A DNA stretch of 22,439 bases. Origin: Nitrosomonas sp. GTDB taxonomy: Bacteria > Pseudomonadota > Gammaproteobacteria > Burkholderiales > Nitrosomonadaceae. Under the pieces are notes generated by a model. That model was not told the origin of the DNA and searched no databases. It worked only from the letters and a program-made list of their open reading frames with translations. Numbering within the stretch: position 1 is the stretch's first letter; each line of letters begins with the position of its first letter. This document shows, in pieces, positions 6,452 to 13,502 of the stretch. The DNA lies in assembly GCA_016703745.1 (NCBI GenBank), contig JADJBK010000003.1, positions 1 to 22,439 of the forward strand, written 5' to 3'. The position numbers and the translations under genes were made by a program.

Positions 6452-7792
6452 TCACGCATCTCCTATTGCGTTTGCTATCTTTGGTTGAAATTTGTACCCA
6501 TAACCATCGTTACGGGCAATGAGTTTGCAATTTTTGTGACTGACACCTTGAACGGTTTGTTCCTGCGTAGTGATGTTAAAACTACCTGTTACACGTACGG
6601 CAACGCGTCCAACATATTCGCCAATCTTCTTGCCTTTAGTGACTATGGCTTTCACCATGTCACCAGTTTGAAAGCCTTTTACTGATTTCTGACGCATCAG
6701 ATAAGCGCGTGGAAAGCCGAATTTTGTTAGCAATGTACGTTTATATTGACCGCGACCATTGCATTTAATTTCCAGCGTCGGAATATCCCAGTTTTCAACC
6801 GATGAAAATTCCCCTACACAAACTGCATCCAACGCATGTGCCTTGGGTATGCCGTGTTGTGTCCGATTAAATTTTGTTGTTGCGCCATTGGATAATTCAA
6901 CCGGTAATTCGGTTTTTTTGAGCTGATTAGCCAATGCCCAACGGGTTGCATTAACCGCCGCCGCGTCTTTTAACGGACGTTTAGCTTGTGCCTCAATCTT
7001 CTTCAGTTGTTCGGGCTTGTTTTTCAAGAAAACTTTTATATCCAGTGCGCCTTTTTTCTTATTGCAAGGTTCACAAGCTAAGGTAAGATTGGACACTGCA
7101 TTGCTGCCACCATTGGCTTTCGGATTGATGTGCTCAATTTGCAGCGGCACATTCTCAGCTGCACAATAAGCGCATTTCCTATCCCATTTTTCGAGCAAAT
7201 ACTCGCGCACACTGTAGCCCGCAAGGGTTCCTTGCTGATATTCAACGCCGGATATTTCAGGGTTACGCATTAACTGCATATCGAATTTAACCAGCTCCTG
7301 AGAAATAGCCGTAATTGGTGCGACCTTCTGCAATTTAGCTGCCCAGCTTATGGTTGTGTCTATCCGATGTTGTAATGACGGCGCTAACCAGCCTTTCGGT
7401 TTGGTACGATTATCAAAACGTGGTTGGCGATAACGTAGGTTGCCCCGTCTGCGTCTGCGCATGGCACTACGTGAAGTTAAGCTATCGCTGATAGCCAGTC
7501 CACGATGATTAAGCTGAAGCAAATTTAAGACGGTTAAGTTGACGCTAATTTCTCCAGTATCGGTGTCAATCGTTTCGCTTTCGCGAACGACAGCGATTCC
7601 AGTATAACGGCTGCCTGGGTCAAGTTTTACCCGAAGCGGCTGAACTTCACCTCCCACACGGTCTTTTAACCGAATGGTGAATGGGTACATTTTTACAACA
7701 ACTGCACGGCCTCTATCAAGCAATAACCTTGCCCGTTTTTCAGAGCAAGGCATTAGTGGTTGTTTCTTCTTATCAAGTACAAATACTGCCAT
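6452..7792 (-). CDS. iscB: IscB RNA-guided HNH/RuvC nuclease
   Basis: 446-residue IscB, the ancestor of Cas9: nicks both strands of a DNA target specified by an omegaRNA. Domains in order: PLMP-type N-terminus (MAVFVLDKKKQPLMPC), RuvC-I (VKLDPGSRYTGIAVV, Asp58), arginine-rich bridge helix (SRSAMRRRRRGNLRYRQPRF, residues 108-126), RuvC-II (ISQELVKFD, Glu166), HNH (CAYC at 207-210, IEHINPKANGGS with His221, CEPC at 240-243), RuvC-III (HALDAVCVG, Asp322), and a C-terminal TAM-interaction part with RGQYKRTLLTKFGFPRAY. All catalytic residues are present and length is normal, so it should be active. The start ATG follows AAGGAA by 7 nt. The upstream 270 nt is the omegaRNA region, as expected for this family. 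Confidence 0.95.
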   Translation of the reverse strand: MAVFVLDKKKQPLMPCSEKRARLLLDRGRAVVVKMYPFTIRLKDRVGGEVQPLRVKLDPGSRYTGIAVVRESETIDTDTGEISVNLTVLNLLQLNHRGLAISDSLTSRSAMRRRRRGNLRYRQPRFDNRTKPKGWLAPSLQHRIDTTISWAAKLQKVAPITAISQELVKFDMQLMRNPEISGVEYQQGTLAGYSVREYLLEKWDRKCAYCAAENVPLQIEHINPKANGGSNAVSNLTLACEPCNKKKGALDIKVFLKNKPEQLKKIEAQAKRPLKDAAAVNATRWALANQLKKTELPVELSNGATTKFNRTQHGIPKAHALDAVCVGEFSSVENWDIPTLEIKCNGRGQYKRTLLTKFGFPRAYLMRQKSVKGFQTGDMVKAIVTKGKKIGEYVGRVAVRVTGSFNITTQEQTVQGVSHKNCKLIARNDGYGYKFQPKIANAIGDA

Positions 7793-7844
7793 TTTAAAAT
7801 TCCTTCCCTTACGGGACTGGTAACGTGTTTAAAAAACATCTCCC

Positions 7845-8064
7845 TTCGACAATGCACATAACCGGCCCCAACTGTTGCCAGTGGCGGAAAGAACCTTCGG
7901 GGCTTTACTTTTCCCAAGCGTGACCCAATCCTTTTAGAGCAGCGAACTAAGGAAGCATTCGCTGGTAAGTCTTAACGACCTGTTATGTGCGTAGTGCCTT
8001 GCGGCACTGAGTCTGGTCAACCTAGCTCTTGCAAGCTCCGCCCTTTAGGGCGGGGTAGTTGACC
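7845..8064 (-). ncRNA. IscB omegaRNA
   Basis: Read on the minus strand from 8064 toward iscB. Base-paired structure is dense: GGTCAAC (8058-8064) with GTTGACC (8015-8021) enclosing the CCGCCC-TAAA-GGGCGG hairpin; AGTGCC/GGCACT with a GCAA tetraloop (7993-8008); a 9 bp long-range pairing of GCACATAAC (7982-7990) with GTTATGTGC (7854-7862); AGCGAA/TTCGCT near 7932-7954; GCCCC/GGGGC enclosing ACTG-GCAA-CAGT. This agrees with IscB omegaRNAs, which lie 5' of iscB and take their guide from DNA flanking the left end. The predicted guide is about 16 nt ending at 8065 (ACTATGGTGGGGACCA), which lies inside gene X. The 3' end is uncertain. Confidence 0.85.
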
Positions 8065-8284
8065 TGGTCCCCACCATAGTAACGATAAGCCTGTTGTCGC
8101 GGCTTACCGTATCAACTCGCAATCCCGCCGCCTTTGTGTATCGGTATATCTTTTGTCTTGCCGCAGTAAATGCAGCTGATCCTTCGTCCGAAAAATCGAA
8201 TTCAACAGATTCACCGGGAGCAAGATCCATGGTCGTGCTGATTAAAAGATCCTTCGGCGGTGTGATTCCGTGCGTAATAATCAT
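8045..8284 (-). CDS. Small phage protein (gene X), 3' end altered by IscB insertion
   Basis: 79 residues with AGGAG 8 nt before ATG. The body (APGESVEFDFSDEGSAAFTA, then ARQKIYRYTKAAGLRVDTVS and RDNRLIVTMVG) looks like a small alpha/beta protein, unknown to me. The final STTPP and the stop come from the left end of the IscB element. Removing the element and joining left and right flanks gives an early stop very close to the gene Z ATG, in one alignment as a TGA overlapping that ATG. X and Z were therefore probably adjacent, coupled genes. Losing only one to four native residues, X is likely still functional. It is the first gene after the non-coding 700 bp block. Confidence 0.65.
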   Translation of the reverse strand: MIITHGITPPKDLLISTTMDLAPGESVEFDFSDEGSAAFTAARQKIYRYTKAAGLRVDTVSRDNRLIVTMVGTRSTTPP

Positions 8285-8305
8285 TTTTATTTCTCCTAAA
8301 ACGTC

Positions 8306-8335
8306 TATTTTCCTTTAATAAACGCGAAACGTCAA
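8306..8335 (-). promoter_or_regulatory. Weak candidate promoter for gene X and downstream late genes
   Basis: Minus strand -35 TTGACG (8330-8335) followed 17-18 bp later by an A-rich, poor -10 (GAAAAT or AAAATA). If used, it would probably need an activator. The phased repeats at 8398-8440 lie about 60-100 bp upstream, a suitable place for one. Low confidence. Confidence 0.3.
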
Positions 8336-8397
8336 GAAATTTTCACATTTATCGGTTATTCACTGGCTCCATGCAAACCGACATCAAACTATCACCC

Positions 8398-8440
8398 AGA
8401 ATGCCCCCAGAATCGATCAGAACCGCCCTAGAATCGATTA
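8398..8440. repeat. Four helix-phased iteron-like repeats
   Basis: AGAAT/C occurs at 8398, 8409, 8419 and 8430, each followed by a C/G-rich or CGAT extension. Two units are identical as AGAATCGAT. Spacing of 11, 10 and 11 bp puts all four on the same face of the helix, as in binding arrays for initiators or activators. Confidence 0.55.
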
Positions 8441-8691
8441 TCTTTTGAATCCTATGTCGTAGTACCAAATAGCACTTCCATAGCCTTGTAGGCCGTTTAA
8501 ACGGCTCGGCATGCTTCTTATCCTGATTTTGGGGTGTGGGGTGAAAATCCACGAATTTCCCGAAAATCACTTTTGATTCAATAGCTTGCGCTGTTTTGAG
8601 GTGCTTTATGAGGTGAAACTCAGAAGTCGAATTCTTCATTTAAATCAACAGCTTAAGCGCGTTTGGGGTGAAAAGGTGGAATTCCCTAAGC

Positions 8692-8713
8692 GCATGTATA
8701 GGGGTATACATGC
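8692..8713. repeat. Perfect inverted repeat 9-4-9
   Basis: GCATGTATA-GGGG-TATACATGC is a perfect palindrome with a 4 bp centre, a typical shape for a dimeric repressor or initiator site. It borders the AT-rich tract. Confidence 0.6.
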
Positions 8714-8724
8714 ATAGGACTGTA

Positions 8725-8870
8725 TAAAAAAAACTGTAATTTTTCTTAATAAGAATAATTCCTATTTGAGAATAATTATTATCTAATAAGTATTATTATT
8801 ATAATAATTATTATTAATATAATATATATATACCCCATATATATATATATATATATATAATACAATACTT
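8725..8870. repeat. AT-rich tract with (AT)11 microsatellite
   Basis: About 145 bp almost free of G and C, with repeated ATAATTATTAT palindromes and an uninterrupted AT dinucleotide run at 8837-8858. Compatible with a DNA unwinding element. Confidence 0.7.
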
Positions 8871-8915
8871 TCAAGAACTTAGCGTGAGGTGACCGGAATA
8901 CCACGCCCGCCCCAC

Positions 8916-8956
8916 AATCGGCTGAAACGCCCTGCCCACGAGGGTTACAGCCGATT
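8916..8956. repeat. Stable hairpin with 9 bp stem after the helicase gene
   Basis: AATCGGCTG (8916-8924) pairs perfectly with CAGCCGATT (8948-8956); the loop holds an inner CCCT/AGGG stem. It lies 29 nt past the helicase stop but has no U-tract on the minus strand, so it is not a classic terminator. Two similar GC-rich units (CCACGCCCGCCCCAC and ACGCCCTGCCCACG) lie beside and within it. Confidence 0.55.
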
Positions 8957-8984
8957 TGAATTTGACCCCAAGTGCACCACAATA

Positions 8985-10397
8985 TCATTGATTTAGCTTG
9001 TATTCTCGCTTGCCGCCAGACGCATCAGACGAAAGAAGCCCTTGATTACACATCTCTTTTAGATTTTCCCTGATCAAGTCCGATCTATTTCCAGTGAAAC
9101 TTATAAAAGGTTCTACGCATTTACGCGACTGCAGGATTTCTCTCTCTGTAATCAAGTCCTTACGCTTAAACATCTTCAAAATGGCCTCAAATTCAGACTT
9201 TTGTCCTGATATACCCTTACTCTGACAAAGGTTAAGACTGGAAATAAGTAGATCATCAGCAATCCCTATGGCCGCTAGAACATGAAAATCCTCAATCAAA
9301 TCATTATCTTGATCATACAGCAAATGCATGTTTGACGCCAGTTTAAGGATGGTTATATCCACTTTGCCAGCAGCTCCACGTAAGGCTGCGTGTCCAAATT
9401 TGCCGCCGTCGGCCAAGTGCGGCTCTATCTCTTGCCGGTAATTGTCGATTAGTTGCCAGCCTCGTGACGATAGCCGTAATGGTATAAGATCAGCTAACCT
9501 CTTGGGATCTTCTAGGATCTCGTCGATAAAATGGCACTTATTGTTGTAAAAGAGCTTTTCAATATCGCCGAAGAAACCGAACTTTTCAGCATCTCGCGTG
9601 AAGTCCCGCTTGCCTAAATAGTGAGGCTCGCTTAGCATGATGAATCGCTCAGCAAGCCCCGTTCCATTACTGGCGGATAGGACTTTTTCAATTCCGCCGG
9701 GCTGGGCAAAGCACACTACACTGCCAACCACAGATCCGCAGTATGCCTTTCTGGAAGTGCGCCGAGTAGCCACATTGCCGCCGTCAAATCCGTTTAAGAT
9801 GGCGTCGTTGTTGTTTGCCCTGCCTTTCTCGCCGTAGCTCAGGCCCAAGAGCGAGTCAAAAAGACCTTGCTCACTTGATATGGCGGAAAAAAAACCTTTG
9901 TTTTCAGTGAGTACCGCGTCAAGCGCCTCTGGCGTAGAATTTGTTACAAACAACTGCCTTGATGCAATATCCAGCCGCTTATCAATATCATCCTCTTCAT
10001 CTTCAGTCTTTGCTTTATCTCGCGCCCCAACTAGCGCGCCAATTACCGCCACCTGCTGATCAATAAATTTTTGTTGGAACATCTTGATCACGCGTGACTT
10101 GCCAGTTGCTGGCGGCTGCTCTAGCACTGCATATATCCCTATTGGCAGCCGATCTCCATTTGGATAAGATACGCACCATTTACGCATCGCGATTGAGCTA
10201 AAAACCCCAAGTCCAGCCATAAAAACAGTGCTGGGCGGCATGTATGCGCGTTTTGCAAGACTCTCTGATATGCGCCTTATAATGTGCTCCTCGTGTATAT
10301 GCCGCAACAAATCAAGCTCGCAGTACCTGCTGCCGTCGTCAAGAGTTTTATTGATTCCTGATACCGGCGTGTATTTCATTTCGATTATATTAGTCAT
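8985..10397 (-). CDS. DUF3987-type phage helicase/primase-associated ATPase
   Basis: 470 residues. A P-loop is visible at EQPPATGKSRV (about residues 93-103), with the preceding GDRLPIGIYAV typical of DUF3987 proteins. Later landmarks include LFVTNSTPEALDAVLTENKG and FSAISSEQGLFDSL, then GSVVGSVVCFAQPG and GTGLAERFIML, the usual order for this family. The C-terminal 70 residues (FEAILKMFKRKDLITEREIL to the end) look like a winged-helix domain. Such proteins sit beside Toprim primases in phages and plasmids and are thought to act as replicative helicase. The ATG overlaps the primase stop by 8 nt, with weak GGGAA upstream, so the two are coupled. The non-coding origin-like region starts just after its stop. 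Confidence 0.85.
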   Translation of the reverse strand: MTNIIEMKYTPVSGINKTLDDGSRYCELDLLRHIHEEHIIRRISESLAKRAYMPPSTVFMAGLGVFSSIAMRKWCVSYPNGDRLPIGIYAVLEQPPATGKSRVIKMFQQKFIDQQVAVIGALVGARDKAKTEDEEDDIDKRLDIASRQLFVTNSTPEALDAVLTENKGFFSAISSEQGLFDSLLGLSYGEKGRANNNDAILNGFDGGNVATRRTSRKAYCGSVVGSVVCFAQPGGIEKVLSASNGTGLAERFIMLSEPHYLGKRDFTRDAEKFGFFGDIEKLFYNNKCHFIDEILEDPKRLADLIPLRLSSRGWQLIDNYRQEIEPHLADGGKFGHAALRGAAGKVDITILKLASNMHLLYDQDNDLIEDFHVLAAIGIADDLLISSLNLCQSKGISGQKSEFEAILKMFKRKDLITEREILQSRKCVEPFISFTGNRSDLIRENLKEMCNQGLLSSDASGGKREYKLNQ

Positions 10398-11190
10398 TGT
10401 TTCCCTTGCTTAAATAGTCGTTCCAATCCTCACCCACATTTGGAGGCATCAGCACGCTTCCATATACTGCAAGCGCGGCATCCTCTGCTGCTTTTTGCCC
10501 GACTCCAGACTCATCGTTGTCTGCGCATACGATGATCTCATGGCCTTTAAACAGGCTATTGATCTCCAGTGCTACAGGCTTTAGGTTACCGGCATCAAAG
10601 GCAACTATTACACAGTGCCCTGTGTGATCCCGCAGGCTGGCTCCTGTAGCGAAGCCCTCGCAGATCAATAGCTTGTCTGTAGGCTCTCCTATAGGGAAAA
10701 AGCATCCATTTTTGCGTCCGCCAGACAAGAAGCGCTTTGTGCCGTCGGCATTTATAAATTGCAGGTTAACAAGCGCCTTATCCGCATTGTATAAAGGAAT
10801 GACCAGCGCACCTGCAAATTCGCGCGCTCCAAATGGCTTGATCTTTTTGGCGGCAAGGTAGGGATGCTCTACAGCATGCGCCGATCCATGCCAATATGTA
10901 GATGCTTTACGCGCTGCCTTCGCTTGCATCTTTTTTCGCTCATCGTCTGCAGCCTGCTTGGATTTCTCTATGCGCTCCTGACTTGGTGGCTCACCGCTTG
11001 CGCTCCATGATTGAGATATGCCCGACTTAAAATCACAAAACCAGCCTGCTGGCGGCTCGTCGGGGTAATGTATATAGCTGCCATTCTTTGTCCCAGGAGA
11101 GTGCCCAGGGACGTGAAACCTGTGGATCTTTCCATCGGATATTATCTCGCCTGTATAATAGATACCTGCAGCGTGCATTGCTTCAATCAT
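10390..11190 (-). CDS. Toprim-domain primase-like protein
   Basis: 266 residues from the ATG that overlaps the TGA of the small upstream gene (ATGA). An upstream in-frame extension of 33 residues exists but lies inside that gene and is rejected. The N-terminal part is a divergent primase region (GYYI-like HYPDEPPAGWFCDFKSG) without CHC2 zinc Cys residues. The centre is an Ala/Lys-rich linker and an HGSAHAVEHPYLAAK segment. The Toprim domain has KLLICEGFATGASL (Glu178) and HEIIVCADNDESGVG (Asp224, Asp226), which carry the metal ligands. It should make RNA primers for phage replication together with the DUF3987 helicase that follows, with which it overlaps by 8 nt. Confidence 0.88.
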   Translation of the reverse strand: MIEAMHAAGIYYTGEIISDGKIHRFHVPGHSPGTKNGSYIHYPDEPPAGWFCDFKSGISQSWSASGEPPSQERIEKSKQAADDERKKMQAKAARKASTYWHGSAHAVEHPYLAAKKIKPFGAREFAGALVIPLYNADKALVNLQFINADGTKRFLSGGRKNGCFFPIGEPTDKLLICEGFATGASLRDHTGHCVIVAFDAGNLKPVALEINSLFKGHEIIVCADNDESGVGQKAAEDAALAVYGSVLMPPNVGEDWNDYLSKGNND

Positions 11191-11342
11191 TTTATTAACT
11201 CCCTGGTTACAAGTAACCAGAATTCTCGGGCTTCCTCTGGATTTAGATCGGCGTAGTCTATAGCGTCCTGCGTTTCCTCCTGTCCCCAATCATCACTACT
11301 TGCATAAATTTTTATCAGGTCAGCTGTTGTATAGGTATTCAT
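11187..11342 (-). CDS. Small acidic protein, 51 aa, first gene of primase operon
   Basis: Unrecognised. MNTYTTADLIKIYASSDDWG, then an acidic helical part (QEETQDAIDYADLNPEEARE) and FWLLVTRELIK. A strong ribosome site (AAGGAG 8 nt before ATG), a start 34 nt after a good -10 box, and an ATGA overlap with the primase gene make it almost certainly translated. As the first gene of a tightly regulated early operon it could be a regulator or primase partner, but nothing in the sequence shows which. Confidence 0.75.
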   Translation of the reverse strand: MNTYTTADLIKIYASSDDWGQEETQDAIDYADLNPEEAREFWLLVTRELIK

Positions 11343-11370
11343 ATTTTTATCTCCTTTTTGTAAATATGAT

Positions 11371-11404
11371 TTGACAATATAAACACCGTGCTATATCTTG
11401 TCAA
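11371..11404. promoter_or_regulatory. Face-to-face divergent promoters within an inverted repeat (operator)
   Basis: Minus promoter: -35 TTGACA (11399-11404), 17 bp, -10 TATATT (11376-11381). Plus promoter: -35 TTGACA (11371-11376), 17 bp, -10 TATCTT (11394-11399), or TATATC with 15 bp. Each -10 overlaps the other -35, so both cannot be used at once. The whole block is an imperfect palindrome, with arms TTGACA(AG)ATATA around a centre containing CACCGTG, itself a CAC/GTG palindrome. A single repressor or activator could switch the two early operons. Confidence 0.75.
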
Positions 11405-11446
11405 CATCGAATGACACACAGCAAGATTTTTAAAAGGATTAGAAAC

Positions 11447-12187
11447 ATGTTAGAAATAGTAAAGACTGAAGATACCGGAATTATCATAGCCACCATAACC
11501 GGCGAAGCAGGAATTGGCAAAACATCGTTAGCCTGCACTTTCCCAAAGCCCATCGTTATAAAGACTGAAGATGGTTTAAAGTCTGTGCCAATAGCGAGCA
11601 GGCCGGATGCTCTGGAATTGGTCGAAGATGCAGATCAGCTATTTAAACAGTTGGCTGCTATACTAAAGGAGGATCATGACTATAAAACGTTGATTATAGA
11701 CAGCATCACCCAATTGGATCAGGTATTTACAGACAAGATAATATCTGAAGAAAGATCAGAAACCAAGACTCTGGCAACTGCAATGGGAGGATATGGAGCT
11801 GGGTTTAATGCATTGTCTGCGATGCATGGCAGGGTGCGCAAATACGCTCAGGCAATACACGATAAGCGCAAAATGAACATAATCTTTGTAGCCCATACTG
11901 ATATGGAAACCATAGATCTGCCTGATCAGGACCCGTACAGCAGGTACTCGCTGCGCATCCATAAGAAGAGCCTGAAGCATTACGTTGATAACGTAGACCT
12001 TGTAGGGCATATCAAGCTGGATATGGTGGTAAAAGGAAAAGACAAAATAAAAAAAGCAGGCAGTAATGGATCTCGCTACATGGTGGCATATACCACCGCT
12101 AACTGTGTTAGCAAAAACAGATTTGGTATCAGCGATGATATCCAGATAGAAATTGGTAAAAACCCTTTACAATCAATCATTAAATAA
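11447..12187 (+). CDS. Sak4-like RecA-fold ATPase (single-strand annealing/recombination)
   Basis: 246 residues. The start MLEIVKTED is chosen because AAAAGGA lies 8 nt upstream; the ATG 36 nt earlier is only a few bases from the transcription start. Walker A is TGEAGIGKTSLA (about residues 18-29); Walker B is YKTLIIDSITQLDQVF. A later YAQAIHDKRKMNIIFVAHTD matches the sensor region of phage AAA_24/Sak4 proteins. The family binds single-stranded DNA and acts with a cognate SSB in phage recombination. That fits the neighbours exactly: an SSB-like gene 10 nt downstream, then a YqaJ exonuclease. It is the first gene of the plus-strand operon. Confidence 0.85.
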   Translation: MLEIVKTEDTGIIIATITGEAGIGKTSLACTFPKPIVIKTEDGLKSVPIASRPDALELVEDADQLFKQLAAILKEDHDYKTLIIDSITQLDQVFTDKIISEERSETKTLATAMGGYGAGFNALSAMHGRVRKYAQAIHDKRKMNIIFVAHTDMETIDLPDQDPYSRYSLRIHKKSLKHYVDNVDLVGHIKLDMVVKGKDKIKKAGSNGSRYMVAYTTANCVSKNRFGISDDIQIEIGKNPLQSIIK

Positions 12188-12197
12188 GGAAAACATT

Positions 12198-12698
12198 ATG
12201 TCATTTTGGACACTATCTAACGGCGAAAACATAAAACCAACAGATAATTTTGAATCTGGAGGATTTAAGCTTATACCGGACGGTACAGTATGTAATGCGG
12301 TCATCGAAGACGCTGCCTGGGACACGATACAGCCGAACGAAAGGAACTCTGAGCCGGAAGAATACATATCAATACAGTGGAAGATCGAATCACCAAGCGA
12401 ATTTAAGGGCGCGACTATATTTCAAAAAGTTAGATGCAAGAGATCTGAAGAGAAACAACGCGACTCTGCCCTGCAGATGCTGGTAACCATAGATACGCTC
12501 GCGCAGGGTAGGCTCCAAAAACTGGACGGTGACCCAACAGACAGGCATCTGCAAGTAGCGCTTGAGTCCGCGAAAATGAGCATAAAAGTGAGAGTCTGGG
12601 AGTTTGGAGACAAATCTGGGAACTGGGTATCTGGCGTGTCCAAATATCAGAAAGGTGGTGCAGATATCGAATCAGACGACATCCCTTTCTATCTATGA
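12198..12698 (+). CDS. Phage single-stranded DNA-binding-like protein (DUF669 type)
   Basis: 166 residues; start MSFWTLSNGE follows TAAGGAAAACATT. The body has the beta-rich pattern of phage DUF669-like proteins (FKLIPDGTVCNAVIEDAAWD, then YISIQWKIESPSEFKGATIF and a RVWEFGDKSGNW segment). The very end is acidic and closes with ESDDIPFYL, which strongly resembles the DDDIPF tail of bacterial SSB, the part that docks replication and repair partners. This suggests binding to ssDNA and recruitment of the same partners; the true fold cannot be proven here. The gene is in the recombination operon, 10 nt after the Sak4-like gene and overlapping the exonuclease gene by 4 nt (ATGA). Confidence 0.75.
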   Translation: MSFWTLSNGENIKPTDNFESGGFKLIPDGTVCNAVIEDAAWDTIQPNERNSEPEEYISIQWKIESPSEFKGATIFQKVRCKRSEEKQRDSALQMLVTIDTLAQGRLQKLDGDPTDRHLQVALESAKMSIKVRVWEFGDKSGNWVSGVSKYQKGGADIESDDIPFYL

Positions 12699-13501
12699 AA
12701 AACAACCACATAGACGTTGAGCAGCGTTCTGACGCGTGGTTCCTTGCCCGCAAAGGCAGGGTTACCGCATCAATTGCAGGCGCATTACTTGGCATTGATC
12801 CCCTTGTGTCTACAAGTCAGGCGATAAAAAGGATACTTTCTATTGGCTCCCAAATGTCTGATAACCAGGCAATGTGTAACGGGCGCATCTTCGAGGATTT
12901 CGCCAGAGAAGATTTTGAGATAGAAACAGGTCTGCAAGTAGAGCAGTGCGGATTTTTTACGCACGGGGATTGGCTTGGAGGATCTCCTGACGGGCTTGTT
13001 AGCGACGGATCCATAATTGAGATAAAGATACCATATTCAGACAAGGATTTTGTATCCATATATGCTAAGCCGCACTACTACGCCCAGGTACAGATATGCA
13101 TGCACCTGACCGGAAAGCACAAAGCATATTTTTATCAATGGTCTAGCACCAAAAAATCCATGTTGGAGATAGTGCAGTATGACCCGATCTGGATACAGGT
13201 AAACCTGCCAATATTACAGGAGATACACAAAATGATACATACCCCGCCAGATCATCTAAACAAAATGGTGATTAAATACAAGACAATAACAGACTCTATA
13301 AAAGATCTTGAGATAGCCAAGAAAGAATTACTCGATCAGATAGTCTTGGCTTGTGACAACAAAGAAACAATCGTCGGTGAGCACCAGGTTAAGGTTACCA
13401 CGAGAAAAGGCACGGTTGATTACAAGCGCCTGTGTAGTGATGCAGGACTTAACCCTGAAGATTACCGCGGCAGCGATATATCGTATTGGTCTATAAAGTA
13501 A
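12695..13501 (+). CDS. YqaJ-family phage exonuclease
   Basis: 268 residues. The N-terminal RSDAWFLARKGRVTASIAGA is the signature of YqaJ/lambda-exonuclease nucleases (Q.S..W...R.G.iTAS). The PD-(D/E)xK site is complete: Asp99 in GGSPDGLV, then Glu109 and Lys111 in IIEIKIP, and Gln131 in HYYAQVQICMHLTG. The enzyme should degrade one DNA strand from ends to give ssDNA for annealing by the Sak4/SSB pair upstream. The C-terminal about 70 residues are helical (IKDLEIAKKELLDQIVLA), followed by a small domain. The ATG overlaps the SSB-like gene stop (ATGA). The helicase gene starts 1 nt after its stop. Confidence 0.92.
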   Translation: MKNNHIDVEQRSDAWFLARKGRVTASIAGALLGIDPLVSTSQAIKRILSIGSQMSDNQAMCNGRIFEDFAREDFEIETGLQVEQCGFFTHGDWLGGSPDGLVSDGSIIEIKIPYSDKDFVSIYAKPHYYAQVQICMHLTGKHKAYFYQWSSTKKSMLEIVQYDPIWIQVNLPILQEIHKMIHTPPDHLNKMVIKYKTITDSIKDLEIAKKELLDQIVLACDNKETIVGEHQVKVTTRKGTVDYKRLCSDAGLNPEDYRGSDISYWSIK

Positions 13502-13502
13502 C

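Larger units (their letters stand above)
6384..8064 (-). mobile_element. IscB element (IS200/IS605-like ends, no transposase)
   Basis: A transposase-less element of about 1.68 kb. The left end begins at GGTCAACTACCCCGCCC (minus strand, 8064 downward), where the structured omegaRNA region starts. The right end after iscB has two hairpins: GTCGGC-GATA-GCCGAC (6430-6445) and CCCCG/CGGGG (6399-6418), ending near 6384-6390. The element lies between genes X and Z and supplies the last five or so codons of X. Boundaries are good to a few bases only. Confidence 0.8.
8285..8984. other. Non-coding regulatory/origin-like region
   Basis: 700 bp without a credible gene between the primase-helicase operon and gene X. 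It contains, from left to right: four 10-11 bp phased AGAAY repeats (8398-8440), scattered GGTG-A motifs (GGGGTGAAAA near 8537 and 8665, GAGGTG near 8596 and 8610), a 9/4/9 perfect inverted repeat (8692-8713), an extremely AT-rich stretch (8725-8870) with an (AT)11 tract, and a 9 bp stem hairpin (8916-8956) next to GC-rich repeats. This combination of iterons, palindromes and an unwinding-prone tract is typical of phage replication origins, and the adjacent genes are replicative. An origin role is inference. Confidence 0.5.

Noticed and set aside
8349..8639. 96-residue minus-strand reading frame in the origin-like region
   Set aside because: No ribosome site, no recognisable motif, and it runs through the phased repeats, which explain the local sequence better.
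8916..8956. Rho-independent terminator after the helicase gene
   Set aside because: The stem is good but no U-tract follows on the minus strand.
8779..8988. 69-residue minus-strand frame ending in a run of Ile and Tyr
   Set aside because: The C-terminal half is just the translation of the AT microsatellite and AT-rich tract.
10390..11289. Primase start 33 codons upstream
   Set aside because: The extension lies out of frame over the small 51-residue gene, which has the better ribosome site and an ATGA overlap with the shorter start.
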